From assembly GCA_040752855.1 (NCBI GenBank), contig JBFMHP010000042.1, positions 62,001 through 126,000 of the forward strand: a DNA stretch of 64,000 nucleotides. The letters are read 5' to 3'. Position numbers and translations under genes: made by a program. The notes beneath the pieces were generated by a model. The model was not told the origin of the DNA. It made no database searches and saw nothing but the letters and a program-made list of their open reading frames with translations. Origin of the DNA: JBFMHP01 sp040752855 (lineage in GTDB: Bacteria; Pseudomonadota; Gammaproteobacteria; RBG-16-57-12). Positions 6,741 through 15,204 of the stretch are shown piece after piece; within the stretch, counting starts at the first letter, position 1; each line of letters opens with the position of its first letter.

Positions 6741-7925
6741 ATGCACAACACTCGTCTTGCCGCGGAAGACCTGCCCGCCCCTGCCCCCGAGGCGCAGGCG
6801 CACAGCGAGCGGCTGCGGGCATTGATCATTGATGAGATCGGCCGTTGCGGCGGTCGCATTAGCTTCGCCCGTTTCATGGAGCTTGCCCTCTACGCGCCCG
6901 GCCTGGGCTATTACGCCGCCGGGGCGCGCAAATTCGGCGCAGGCGGGGATTTCGTCACCGCCCCGGAGATCTCGCCGCTGTTCTCGCGTTGCCTGGCGCG
7001 CCAGTGCCGCGAGGTGCTCGCCGGTCTGGGCGGTGGTGACATTCTCGAGTTCGGCGCCGGCAGCGGGGTGATGGCCGCCGATATCCTGCTGGAACTGGAG
7101 CGCTTGGGCCAGCTCCCGTGCCGCTATTTCATCCTTGAGCTGAGTGCCGAGCTGCGCGCGCGCCAACGCGAGACCCTCACAACCAAGACCGCGCATCTGC
7201 TCGAACGGGTGGTCTGGCTGGAGACTTGGCCGCAGCAGCCGCTGCGCGGCGTGGTGCTGGCCAACGAGGTGCTCGATGCCATGCCGGTGCACCGCTTTCG
7301 CGTCGAGGAGCACGGATTGAGCCAGGCCTATGTCGTGCTGAGCGATGGGCGTTTTACCGAACAATTCGCCGAGCCTGGCCCTGAACTCAGCCAGCGCGAT
7401 CTCGTGCAAGTCGTGGCCGAGTTGCCGCCGGGCTATGTCTCGGAATACAACGCCGCGGCCGCGCCGTGGCTGCAGGGCATCGCGAGCGCGCTCGAGCAGG
7501 GCGTGGTGTTGTTGATCGACTACGGATTCCCGCGCCGCGAGTTCTATCACCCGCAGCGTGCCAGCGGCACCTTGATGTGCCACTACCGCCACCGCGCCCA
7601 TTCCGATCCGTTTGTGTTCGTCGGCTTGCAGGACATCACCGCGCACGTCGATTTCACCCTGATCGCCGAGGCCGCGCTGGCGGCGGGCTTCGAGGTCCGT
7701 GGGTTCACCTCGCAGGCCTATTTCCTGCTCGCGCTGGGACTCACCGAGCTGCTGGCCGAGGTCAATCCGGTGGATGTCCGCGCGCAACTTGAATACGCCC
7801 AGCAGATCAAGAAGCTTACCCTGCCCAACGAAATGGGCGAGCTGTTCAAGGTCATGGCCCTGGCCAAAGGGATGGATCTCCCGTTGCAGGGCTTTGCGCT
7901 CAACGATCAGCGTCAGCGTTTATAA
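6741..7925 (+). CDS. MidA/NDUFAF7-type SAM-dependent methyltransferase (COG1565)
   Basis: A 394-residue class I methyltransferase of the family of mitochondrial NDUFAF7, which methylates an arginine of a complex I subunit. The N-terminal LYAPGLGYYAAG and GGDFVTAPEISPLFSR stretches are family signatures; the SAM site is ILEFGAGSGVMAADIL near residue 101, and ANEVLDAMPVHRF near 175 is also conserved. The protein target in bacteria is not established. A second methyltransferase gene begins 13 bases after its stop, and an NDUFA9-like gene lies a few kilobases away, a loose complex I theme. Confidence 0.9.
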   Translation: MHNTRLAAEDLPAPAPEAQAHSERLRALIIDEIGRCGGRISFARFMELALYAPGLGYYAAGARKFGAGGDFVTAPEISPLFSRCLARQCREVLAGLGGGDILEFGAGSGVMAADILLELERLGQLPCRYFILELSAELRARQRETLTTKTAHLLERVVWLETWPQQPLRGVVLANEVLDAMPVHRFRVEEHGLSQAYVVLSDGRFTEQFAEPGPELSQRDLVQVVAELPPGYVSEYNAAAAPWLQGIASALEQGVVLLIDYGFPRREFYHPQRASGTLMCHYRHRAHSDPFVFVGLQDITAHVDFTLIAEAALAAGFEVRGFTSQAYFLLALGLTELLAEVNPVDVRAQLEYAQQIKKLTLPNEMGELFKVMALAKGMDLPLQGFALNDQRQRL

Positions 7926-7938
7926 AGGAGCAGCGTTC

Positions 7939-8634
7939 ATGACCGATACCCTGGACAAGACCCGCGCGATGCTCGCCAAGCATCATCGCAACGGCGAGGA
8001 ATTCGCGCAGTTGATGAAAGACACCTTCGCCGGCCGTTTCGATGAGGCGTTCTGGCGTGAATGGGGCGCGTGGATCGAGCCGGCGCTCTCCGCCCGGCCG
8101 GTGATCATGGACTTGGGCACCGGCCCCGGCGTGATGCTGCGCACCCTCAAGGAACGTTATCCTGTTGCGTGCATCATCGGCGTGGAGGCCGCGCCCTATA
8201 TGCTCGAGGCCGCCCGCGCGATCCTGCCGGAAGGCGCCGGACTGCTGGAGGCCGATCTGCACGATCCCCGATTGCCGCTGGCCGACAAGAGCGTGGATGC
8301 CGCCCTGGCCGCCGTCGTGTTGCATGAGATGAATCAGCCGGTGCGCGCATTACAGGAAGTGCATCGCCTGCTCAAGCCCGGCGGGCGTTTTTGTGTGCTC
8401 GATTGGGTGCGCGCGCCGCTGGCGCAGTATCTGGCCGCTGAGGGTCGCGAGGATGTCTTCGCGCCGCAGTGCGATACCGAGCAGTTGGAGGACGTCTTCA
8501 TCCATTTCATCGAGCACAACCGTTTCAGCAGCGATGATCTGCGCTATCTGCTGGAACACACCGGCTTCAAGGTGCTGAGCGTCACGCCGCTGCGCAACGG
8601 GCAATTCGCGCGGATCTTCGCCGAGAAGCTCTGA
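7939..8634 (+). CDS. Class I SAM-dependent methyltransferase, target unknown
   Basis: A 231-residue cytoplasmic methyltransferase. The SAM-binding motif VIMDLGTGPGVML lies near residue 55, the post-II acidic residue is in IGVEAAPYM, and the LLKPGGRFCVLDW segment near 145 is the usual post-III strand. The start MTDTLDKTR at 7939 is chosen because AAGGAG stands 9 bases before it; the open frame extends further upstream only inside the MidA-like gene. It follows that gene closely and is probably co-transcribed. Resemblance to UbiE-type enzymes is general and gives no substrate. Confidence 0.85.
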   Translation: MTDTLDKTRAMLAKHHRNGEEFAQLMKDTFAGRFDEAFWREWGAWIEPALSARPVIMDLGTGPGVMLRTLKERYPVACIIGVEAAPYMLEAARAILPEGAGLLEADLHDPRLPLADKSVDAALAAVVLHEMNQPVRALQEVHRLLKPGGRFCVLDWVRAPLAQYLAAEGREDVFAPQCDTEQLEDVFIHFIEHNRFSSDDLRYLLEHTGFKVLSVTPLRNGQFARIFAEKL

Positions 8635-8685
8635 GGCGATCGAACAAGAATCTTCAATCACTGAGATAAATTAAGGAGCTGTAGC

Positions 8686-9225
8686 ATGGAAATAAGAAAA
8701 ATACTCGTCATGACCTTGCTCATGTTGGCGGGCGTTTCGTCCGCTTATGCGGAATTCGAGCGCGCCGCGGGCGTGTCGTTGGGATCTGCGTCCTGGAGCT
8801 TCGACGACGATCAAGGCTACGAGACCCGCTCGACGGCTTATAAATTATTCACGGAAGCCGCGATCGACCAGGATTGGAAGCTCGGGGTCGGCATCGTGTA
8901 TCTTGGTGAGATTGAGCATGAATTCATCGCGGAGAGTGTCAGCGCCGATGGCCTGACCTTGTTCGGCGTGCGGCACTGGGCATTTTCGGAGTCCGTCTCG
9001 TTGCGCGGCACGGTGGGCATCTCGCGCATGAATACGCGCCTGAAATCGGTTTTCGGCAGTGGGCGGCTGTCGGACACCGATCTGCTGCTCGGTCTGGGCG
9101 CCGAGGCGCAATTGAGCGAAAAGACCGCGCTGCGTCTGGAATATGAACTCTACCGCATGGCCTTGGATAAGTATGATTTCCGCGCCGGGGTATTTTTCCT
9201 GGGCTTGGTTTACAACTTCTACTAA
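8686..9225 (+). CDS. Small outer-membrane beta-barrel protein
   Basis: A 179-residue protein with a signal peptide (MEIRKILVMTLLMLAGVSSAYA), followed by alternating amphipathic strands such as WKLGVGIVYLGEIEHE and KTALRLEYELYRM. It ends in GLVYNFY, an aromatic C-terminus typical of Bam-inserted barrels. The size suits an eight-stranded OmpA-like or OmpW-like barrel. AAGGAGC precedes the start. Its 3' end overlaps the 3' end of convergent cca by four bases. Function unknown. Confidence 0.8.
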   Translation: MEIRKILVMTLLMLAGVSSAYAEFERAAGVSLGSASWSFDDDQGYETRSTAYKLFTEAAIDQDWKLGVGIVYLGEIEHEFIAESVSADGLTLFGVRHWAFSESVSLRGTVGISRMNTRLKSVFGSGRLSDTDLLLGLGAEAQLSEKTALRLEYELYRMALDKYDFRAGVFFLGLVYNFY

Positions 9226-10475
9226 TCGGTGGGCGTGTCGGCGTTTACGGCACGATAGGGCGCGATGGCCGCCGCGATCCGGCGGATGCGTTCCTGCTGC
9301 ATCGCCTCTTTGATTTGCACCCCTTCTAATCCTTGCGCGAGATAAGGCGCCGCCGTGACCTCGGCGGCCGCTGCGCGCGCGGCCTTCAACAAGCGGACTT
9401 GCACGTACTCGCGATCTTCAAAACCTGGCCGTCCGCGCGAGTCGGCCTCGCAAGCGAGCAGGAATTGTTCGAAACGCTGTGGGCGGCGCAGGGCGTCGGT
9501 GTCTTCCAGTAATTCCAAGATCGTGCCGGGGCGCAATTCCTCGGCGCGGTGATATTTGCCGTGATACAGCGTGGCCAGCACGGCAAGGTCGCGATACTCC
9601 TTCGGCGCGCGCAGGCGCTGGCACAGCTCCTCGACCAGATTCACCCCGCGCTGTTCGTGCGCATGATGCTTGGGCCACTCCTCGGGTGGGGTGGTACCCT
9701 TGCCGAGATCATGCACCAGCGCGGCGAAGCGCACCTGGCGATCGTCTGTCAGGCGCGCCGCCTGTTGCAGTACCAGCATGGTGTGCACGCCGGTGTCGAT
9801 CTCCGGGTGATGCTTCTCCGGTTGCGGCACGCCATAGAGACGCGCGATCTCGGGGAACAGACGCTCTAAGGCCCCGCAGGCGCGCAGCACTTCGAAGAAT
9901 TGTGCCGGGGTCTGCTCGCCCAGGGCCTTGTCTAGCTCCGCCCAGACGCGTTCGGGCACCAAGGCATCGACCTCACCGTTGTCCACCATCGCGCGCATCA
10001 GGGCGTTGGTTTCCTCCGCCACGCGAAAACCGAGATGAGCGAAACGCGCGGTGAAGCGCGCCACGCGCAGGATGCGCACCGGGTCTTCGACGAAGGCGGA
10101 TGAGACATGGCGCAGCAGACGCTGCTCCAGATCGCGCTGGCCGCCGAACGGATCGATGAGGGTGCCGTCGGCGCGCTGCGCCATGGCGTTGATGGTGAGA
10201 TCACGGCGCTGGAGATCCTCGTGCAGCGTCACGTCGGGCGCGGCGTGCACCACAAAGCCCTTGTAGCCCGGTGCGGTCTTGCGCTCGGTGCGTGCCAGGG
10301 CGAATTCCTCGTTGGTTTTCGGGTGCAGGAAGACCGGGAAGTCCTTGCCGACCTGGCGATAGCCCTGGTCGATCATCTCCTGCGGCGTGGCGCCGACCAC
10401 CACATAGTCCCGCTCCTTGACCGGGAGCTTCAGGAGCTGGTCGCGCACCGCGCCGCCGACGAGGTAGATTTCCAT
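9222..10475 (-). CDS. cca: Multifunctional CCA tRNA nucleotidyltransferase
   Basis: A 417-residue enzyme that adds or repairs the 3' CCA of tRNA. It begins with the class II nucleotidyltransferase head (YLVGGAVRDQLL), then FPVFLHPKTNEEFALARTE, the RRDLTINAMA motif near residue 110 and the VEDPVRILRVARFTARF helix. The C-terminal half carries an HD phosphohydrolase domain (VHDLGKGTTPPEEWPKHHAHE near residue 252), the mark of the gammaproteobacterial multifunctional form with phosphatase and 2'3'-cyclic phosphodiesterase activity. The NDUFA9-like gene ends nine bases upstream, so both are probably on one message. Confidence 0.96.
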   Translation of the reverse strand: MEIYLVGGAVRDQLLKLPVKERDYVVVGATPQEMIDQGYRQVGKDFPVFLHPKTNEEFALARTERKTAPGYKGFVVHAAPDVTLHEDLQRRDLTINAMAQRADGTLIDPFGGQRDLEQRLLRHVSSAFVEDPVRILRVARFTARFAHLGFRVAEETNALMRAMVDNGEVDALVPERVWAELDKALGEQTPAQFFEVLRACGALERLFPEIARLYGVPQPEKHHPEIDTGVHTMLVLQQAARLTDDRQVRFAALVHDLGKGTTPPEEWPKHHAHEQRGVNLVEELCQRLRAPKEYRDLAVLATLYHGKYHRAEELRPGTILELLEDTDALRRPQRFEQFLLACEADSRGRPGFEDREYVQVRLLKAARAAAAEVTAAPYLAQGLEGVQIKEAMQQERIRRIAAAIAPYRAVNADTPTD

Positions 10476-10484
10476 TGGGGTGTG

Positions 10485-11438
10485 TCAATCGCGCCCGGCA
10501 TTGCGGCGGAAGGATTGATACATCTTCTGCCGCTCTTTGCTGCCGAGATAACGCGGCACCACCGCCTCGAGCGAGGTGGGGTGCAGGTCGAAGACGGCCG
10601 GGAAGTCGCCGTTGCAGACGCTGTCGACGCTCATCGAGCGCACGTTGTCCTTGGTCAACAGCTTGCCCGGCAGGATGCCGAGGACACTGGCCATGAATGA
10701 TGACATACCAGGCCCCAGCGGGATGACCTTGCGGCAGACGCCGATCTGCTGCGCGGTGTAGGCCACCAGTTCTTTGAGCGTGTAGGTCTTCGGTCCGCAC
10801 AGATCGTAGCGCTGGCCGAAGGTGGCCTTGTTGTCGAGGGCGCGCACATAGCACTGTACCACGTCGCCGACATAGATCGGGGCGAAGCGGGCATATGAAC
10901 CGGCCAGAGGCATCACCAGCGGTGAGAGTCTGAGCAGGGATGCGAAGCGATTGAAGAAACTGTCCCCTTGGCCATAGATCACCGACGGGCAAAACACCGT
11001 AACGTCCAGATCCTGGGCGCCGAGCACCGCGGCCTCGCCCGCGCCCTTGCTGCGCAGGTATTCGCTCGGGCCGTTTTGCGCGTCGGCATGCAGCGCGCTC
11101 ATGTGCAACAGGCGGCGCACCCCGGCCTCGCGGCAGGCATTGACCACCTTGCGCGGCAGCTCGGCATGCACGTGCTGGAAGCCGCCCTTGCCGCTCTCAT
11201 TGAGTATTCCCACCAGATTGATCACGGTGTCGCAGCCGGAAAATTGGTTTTTGAGTTGTTGGCCGTCATGGATATTGGCCTCGACCACTGCCACGTTGGG
11301 ATAGACCAGCAAATGACGCGCGCGCTCCGGGCGGCGTGCCAGCACGCGCACGCGATGGCCCTGTTTGGCAAGTTCGTTGATCAGGTGACTACCGACGAAA
11401 CCGGTGCCGCCCAGGATGCAGATCGTTCTTTTTTTCAC
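10485..11438 (-). CDS. NDUFA9-like NAD(P)-binding SDR (complex I NDUFA9 subunit family)
   Basis: A 317-residue atypical short-chain dehydrogenase with an N-terminal Rossmann motif, ILGGTGFVGSHLI (residues about 7-19), and RRPERARHLL binding the adenosine side. A later YLRSKGAGE contains the YxxxK-like pair. The family includes the NDUFA9 accessory subunit of mitochondrial complex I and bacterial ubiquinone-related reductases; the substrate is not known. The start is a GTG. It lies directly upstream of cca on the same strand, a pairing seen in other gammaproteobacteria. The aldehyde dehydrogenase gene diverges from it. Confidence 0.85.
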   Translation of the reverse strand: MKKRTICILGGTGFVGSHLINELAKQGHRVRVLARRPERARHLLVYPNVAVVEANIHDGQQLKNQFSGCDTVINLVGILNESGKGGFQHVHAELPRKVVNACREAGVRRLLHMSALHADAQNGPSEYLRSKGAGEAAVLGAQDLDVTVFCPSVIYGQGDSFFNRFASLLRLSPLVMPLAGSYARFAPIYVGDVVQCYVRALDNKATFGQRYDLCGPKTYTLKELVAYTAQQIGVCRKVIPLGPGMSSFMASVLGILPGKLLTKDNVRSMSVDSVCNGDFPAVFDLHPTSLEAVVPRYLGSKERQKMYQSFRRNAGRD

Positions 11439-11597
11439 AGGCTGTCAGTCCTTCAATGCTGATAATGACAACGACGAAGCGGATTCGTCATACTGAGGGT
11501 CTCCACGGAGGCAGAATTCTAGCAGGATAATCCCCGGTTGCGTAGCGTGGGCCGGCCCCGGGCTATACTCAAAAACCAGCATAAACAGGACATCATC

Positions 11598-12962
11598 ATG
11601 ACCTTTCGATCCATCAATCCCGTCGACGGCCGCCTTGTGCATGAAATCCCCGCCTGGAGCGAGGCGCAGATCGAACAAGCCCTGCAGCAGGCCGCGCGCG
11701 CCGCCGCAAGCTGGGCGGCCACCCCCTTGGAACAACGCTGCGCGCACGTGCGCGCCCTCGGCCGAACCATCCTGGAAAAGCAGCAGCAGCTGGCCGATCT
11801 GATCACCCTCGAGATGGGCAAGCTCAATTACGAGGCGCTCGCCGAGATCGAAAAATGCGCCTTGGTTTGCGACTACTACGCCGATCACGGCCCCGCGTTT
11901 CTGGCCGACGAGGTGATCCCCTCCGATGCCGGGCGCAGTTTCGTCGCCTATCAGCCGCTCGGCACGGTGCTGGCGGTGATGCCGTGGAATTTCCCATTCT
12001 GGCAAGTGATGCGCTTCGCCGCCCCGGCCCTGGTGGCGGGCAACACCGCACTGCTCAAACACGCCTCCAACGTCCCGCAATGCGCCCTGGCGCTGGAGCA
12101 GGTGATGCGCGAGGCCGGTCTGCCCGAGGGCGTGTTCCGCAGCCTGATGATCTACGCTTCGCAGGTCGAGCACGTCATCAAAGATCCCCGGGTGCACGCA
12201 GTCACGCTCACCGGCAGCACCCCGGCGGGCCGTCAGGTGGCCGCGGCCGCCGGCGCGGCGCTGAAAAAAACCGTGCTGGAGCTGGGCGGCTCCGATCCCT
12301 TCATCGTGCTGGAGGACGCCGATCTCACGTTAACCGTGAAAAACGCCGTCGCCTCACGCTTTCTCAATGCCGGACAGAGCTGCATCGCCGCCAAGCGCTT
12401 CATCGTGGTCGATGCGATCGCCGATCAATTTGTGCTGCGCTTTCGCGAAAAGGTCGAATCGCTCATGCCGGGCGATCCCTACGATGATGACACCACGCTG
12501 GCGCCGATGGCGCGCGTCGATCTGCGTGATGAGTTACATGAGCAGGTGCGCCAAAGCATCGCGCAAGGCGCGGTCGCTGTAACCGGTTGCGATATCGTGC
12601 CGGGCCCCGGCGCATTCTATCAACCCTCGATCCTCGACCGGATCGCGCCGGGAAATATCGCCTACACCGAGGAATTCTTCGGCCCCGTCGCGCTCGTGAT
12701 CCGCGCCCGCGACGAACAGGACGCCGTGCGCATCGCCAACGACTCGCGCTTCGGCTTGGGCGGCAGCGTGTGGACCGCCGACAGCGCACGCGGCGAGCGC
12801 ATCGCGCGCCAAGTGCAGTCCGGCGCGGTCTTCGTCAACGGCATGGTCAAAAGCGATCCGCGCCTGCCCTTCGGCGGCGTCAAGGAATCCGGCTACGGAC
12901 GCGAGCTAAGTCATCACGGCATACGCGAATTCGTCAATGTGAAGACGGTGTGGATCAAATAA
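11598..12962 (+). CDS. NAD(P)-dependent succinate-semialdehyde/aldehyde dehydrogenase
   Basis: A 454-residue aldehyde dehydrogenase. MPWNFPFWQVMRF near residue 130 and the Rossmann-type LTGSTPAGRQV near 207 bind the nucleotide. VLELGGSDPFIVLEDADL near 230 holds the general-base Glu, and AGQSCIAAKRF near 264 the nucleophilic Cys. The C-terminal FGGVKESGYGRE is the usual end of the succinate-semialdehyde dehydrogenase group. Length is normal. The last 12 codons and the stop are duplicated 319 bases downstream as part of a tandem repeat, but this copy of the gene is intact. The exact aldehyde substrate is inferred only from family. Confidence 0.88.
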   Translation: MTFRSINPVDGRLVHEIPAWSEAQIEQALQQAARAAASWAATPLEQRCAHVRALGRTILEKQQQLADLITLEMGKLNYEALAEIEKCALVCDYYADHGPAFLADEVIPSDAGRSFVAYQPLGTVLAVMPWNFPFWQVMRFAAPALVAGNTALLKHASNVPQCALALEQVMREAGLPEGVFRSLMIYASQVEHVIKDPRVHAVTLTGSTPAGRQVAAAAGAALKKTVLELGGSDPFIVLEDADLTLTVKNAVASRFLNAGQSCIAAKRFIVVDAIADQFVLRFREKVESLMPGDPYDDDTTLAPMARVDLRDELHEQVRQSIAQGAVAVTGCDIVPGPGAFYQPSILDRIAPGNIAYTEEFFGPVALVIRARDEQDAVRIANDSRFGLGGSVWTADSARGERIARQVQSGAVFVNGMVKSDPRLPFGGVKESGYGRELSHHGIREFVNVKTVWIK

Positions 12963-13244
12963 CGCGCGGCGCATTTGATCGCGCGGGATCTCGTGTAAAT
13001 TTCGTATGGCCTTATGCGCGTTCCATCGTTTGGTTGAACAAGGTGTTTATCCTCTTGACTGGGCCGGTGGCGATGACGCGTTGCTTGGACATGACGATTG
13101 ACATTCGGCGCAATGCGCTTTGCTTATTGCGCCCTACCGAACTGCGGATTCAAATGTAGGGTGTGATGAGGAACGAATCGCACCAGTCGCGTTCACAATA
13201 TTTCTCGATTGATGCGTTTCGTGCCTCAACGCATCCTACGGGCT
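12926..13244. repeat. Tandem duplication, copy 1
   Basis: A 319-base unit beginning inside the aldehyde dehydrogenase gene at CGAATTCGTCAATGTGAAGA and ending at CATCCTACGGGCT. It contains the last codons of that gene and two palindromic REP-like elements (GGCGCAATGCGC...GCGCCCTAC, and GATGCG...CGCATC). A second copy follows immediately at 13245. Differences are a few substitutions plus about 20 extra bases in copy 2. Confidence 0.92.
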
Positions 13245-13583
13245 CGAATTCGTCAATGCGAAGACGGTGTGGATCAAATAACGCGCGGCGCACTTGATCG
13301 CGCGGGATCTCGTGTAAATTTCGTATGGCCGTATTCGCGTTCCATCGTTTGGTTTAACAAGGTGTTTATCCTCTTGACTGGGCCGGTGGCGATGACGCGT
13401 TGCTTGGATATGACGATTGACATTCGGCGCAATGCGCTTCGCTTATTGCGCCCTACCGAGTTTCGGAAAGCAGTTCTCGGCTGCGGATTCAAATGTAGGG
13501 TGTGATGAGGAACGAATCGCACCAGTCGCGTTCACAATATTTCTCGATTGATGCGTTTCGTGCCTCAACGCATCCTACGGGCT
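13245..13583. repeat. Tandem duplication, copy 2
   Basis: The second copy, 339 bases, carries a useless duplicate of the aldehyde dehydrogenase 3' end and stop codon. It has an extra 20-base stretch (around 13462-13481) within the otherwise matching REP-like part. It ends abruptly against the AT-rich gene remnant at 13584. Confidence 0.92.
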
Positions 13584-14071
13584 GGCCAGCACCGATTGTT
13601 CACGAAAATGGGGGATGTGTTAACTTAAGTGGAGATTACCAATATCATGGCCAACTTGATGCTTCGTCTCCGGGCACATTCCATAGCAACATTGATTTAA
13701 TTGTGTTTGGTCAGAAGCCTGCAGCACGAGAACCGGAATATGTGAAAGTGTTTCACCAGCAAGAGTCAGGGGGGCTGCAATATGAACTCGTTTATGCCGA
13801 TGGCACTCCCTCTATCCGAAAGGAATTTAAATACAAATTGATATGTAGCGATGGATGGCTAACATGGGAAAGGCAGGGAAAGGGACGTTCGGCAGATAGT
13901 TATGTTCTTGAGTATGCGAGTAAATATCGGTTGAATAAGGCGCAAGATGGATCGCTAATTATGCATACACAAGTAAAAACAAAAAATTCCTTCTTGTTAT
14001 TTTTTTCGTACACAGATACTAGGATGGGATGGTCTAGGTTTTTGCCGGCAAGGGCGGAAAAGGGGCAATAG
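13502..14071 (+). pseudogene. 5'-truncated gene fused to repeat DNA (probable former lipoprotein)
   Basis: The open frame encodes 189 residues, but its first 27 (up to THPTG) are translated repeat DNA that is also present in copy 1. Recognisable protein begins near 13584 with a segment like NGGCVNLSGDYQYHG, the arrangement seen just after the lipid-modified Cys of small lipoproteins. No signal peptide precedes it. The remaining 160 residues look like a soluble beta-rich domain (VFHQQESGGLQYELVY, KYKLICSDGWLTWER). The stretch is clearly more AT-rich than its neighbours, suggesting acquired DNA. I infer that the duplication replaced its promoter and signal sequence. Function unknown. Confidence 0.65.
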
Positions 14072-14097
14072 GTATCAGACGAGCGCGGTAGTAAAGT

Positions 14098-14127
14098 AGG
14101 TTGGGCTGAATGCAATGAAGCCCAACA
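14098..14127. repeat. REP-like palindrome
   Basis: GTAGGTTGGGCTGAATGCAA followed by TGAAGCCCAACATT forms a hairpin with a TTGGGCT/AGCCCAA stem. It lies between the gene remnant and the prk terminator. Confidence 0.55.
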
Positions 14128-14148
14128 TTTCAACTCGGTGGCGATAAA

Positions 14149-14179
14149 CAAAAAAGGGCGGATGAACCGCCCTTTTTTT
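14149..14179 (-). terminator. Bidirectional rho-independent terminator downstream of prk
   Basis: An A-run, GGGCGG, a short ATGAA loop and CCGCCC followed by seven T residues give a terminator that works on either strand. It lies 17 bases beyond the prk stop codon and also closes the gene remnant on the plus strand. Confidence 0.9.
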
Positions 14180-14195
14180 GCTCGATCATCAGAGA

Positions 14196-15062
14196 TCAAC
14201 GACCGCGTTTTTCCATCATCTCGTGGATCATCGGGGTCAGGATCAGCTCCATGGCGAAGCCCATCTTGCCGCCGGGGACGACGATGGTGTTGCGGCGCGA
14301 CATGAATGAGTCCGGGACCATGTTGAGCAGGTACGGGAAGTCGATCTTGCCCGGATCGCGGAAGCGGATGACGATGAAGCTCTCGTCAGGCGTCGGGATG
14401 TCGCGCGCGATGAACGGGTTGGAGGTGTCGACGGTCGGAACGCGCTGGAAGTTGACGTGCGTGCGCGAGAATTGCGGGGTGATGTAGTGCACGTAGTCGT
14501 GCATGCGGCGCAGGATGGTGTCGTTGACCGCTTCCACGGAGTAGCCGCGCTGGGCGGTGTCGCGGTGGATCTTCTGGATCCACTCGAGGTTGACGATCGG
14601 CACCACGCCGATCAGGAGGTCGACGAAACGCGCCGCATTGACGGTGTCGGTGACCACGCCGCCGTGCAGGCCTTCATAGAACAGCAGGTCTGTGCCGGCC
14701 GGGATGTCCTGCCACGGGGTGAAGGTACCGGGCTCCTGGTTGTAGGGTTGGGCCTCTTCCTGATTGTGCAGGTAGTAGCGCTTCTTGCCACCGCCGGTTT
14801 CGCCGTAGGCCTTGAACAGTTCTTCGATCTTGTCGAAGTGGTTGCCCTCGGGGCCGAAGTGGCTGAGAACGCGGCCTTCTTCGTTGGCCTTTTTCAGTTC
14901 GGCACGCATTTGGACGCGGTCGTAGCGGTGGAAGCTGTCGCCTTCGACCACGACCGGATTGATGCCTTCGCGGCGGAAGATGTGTTCGAACGCCACCTTG
15001 ACGGTGGTGGTTCCCGCGCCGGATGAACCGGTTACCGCGATTACTGGGTGCTTGGTAGACAT
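14196..15062 (-). CDS. prk: Phosphoribulokinase
   Basis: A 288-residue kinase that makes ribulose-1,5-bisphosphate from ribulose-5-phosphate and ATP, the regenerating step of the Calvin cycle. The P-loop is TGSSGAGTTTVK (residues about 11-22). VEGDSFHRYDR near residue 40 and LLFYEGLHGG near 125 are phosphoribulokinase signatures, and the length matches the short proteobacterial octameric class. A TAAGGAGAG ribosome site precedes the start. It stands alone: no RuBisCO or other cbb gene is in the window. It marks the organism as a likely autotroph. topA lies upstream on the same strand, with a gap of about 140 bases. Confidence 0.96.
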   Translation of the reverse strand: MSTKHPVIAVTGSSGAGTTTVKVAFEHIFRREGINPVVVEGDSFHRYDRVQMRAELKKANEEGRVLSHFGPEGNHFDKIEELFKAYGETGGGKKRYYLHNQEEAQPYNQEPGTFTPWQDIPAGTDLLFYEGLHGGVVTDTVNAARFVDLLIGVVPIVNLEWIQKIHRDTAQRGYSVEAVNDTILRRMHDYVHYITPQFSRTHVNFQRVPTVDTSNPFIARDIPTPDESFIVIRFRDPGKIDFPYLLNMVPDSFMSRRNTIVVPGGKMGFAMELILTPMIHEMMEKRGR

Positions 15063-15204
15063 CGAGGTCTCTCCTTAAAACGATTGCTTGTGAAATCGGT
15101 TGTCAGCGCAGGCCTGGGGTGCAGGCGTGGGATTCGGGCGCCCAAAAAATGAGCGCCCATTCTAGCACAGGTTTGCGAAAGGATATCAACGCGTTTGGCC
15201 GCGG

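Noticed and set aside
11538..11569. TTGCGT...TATACT upstream of the aldehyde dehydrogenase gene as a sigma-70 promoter.
   Set aside because: The spacing is about 20 bases and the -35 is weak, so I did not call it.
12926..13583. The tandem repeat as a CRISPR array or an insertion sequence.
   Set aside because: Only two long copies adjoin without spacers, and there is no transposase gene or terminal inverted repeat.
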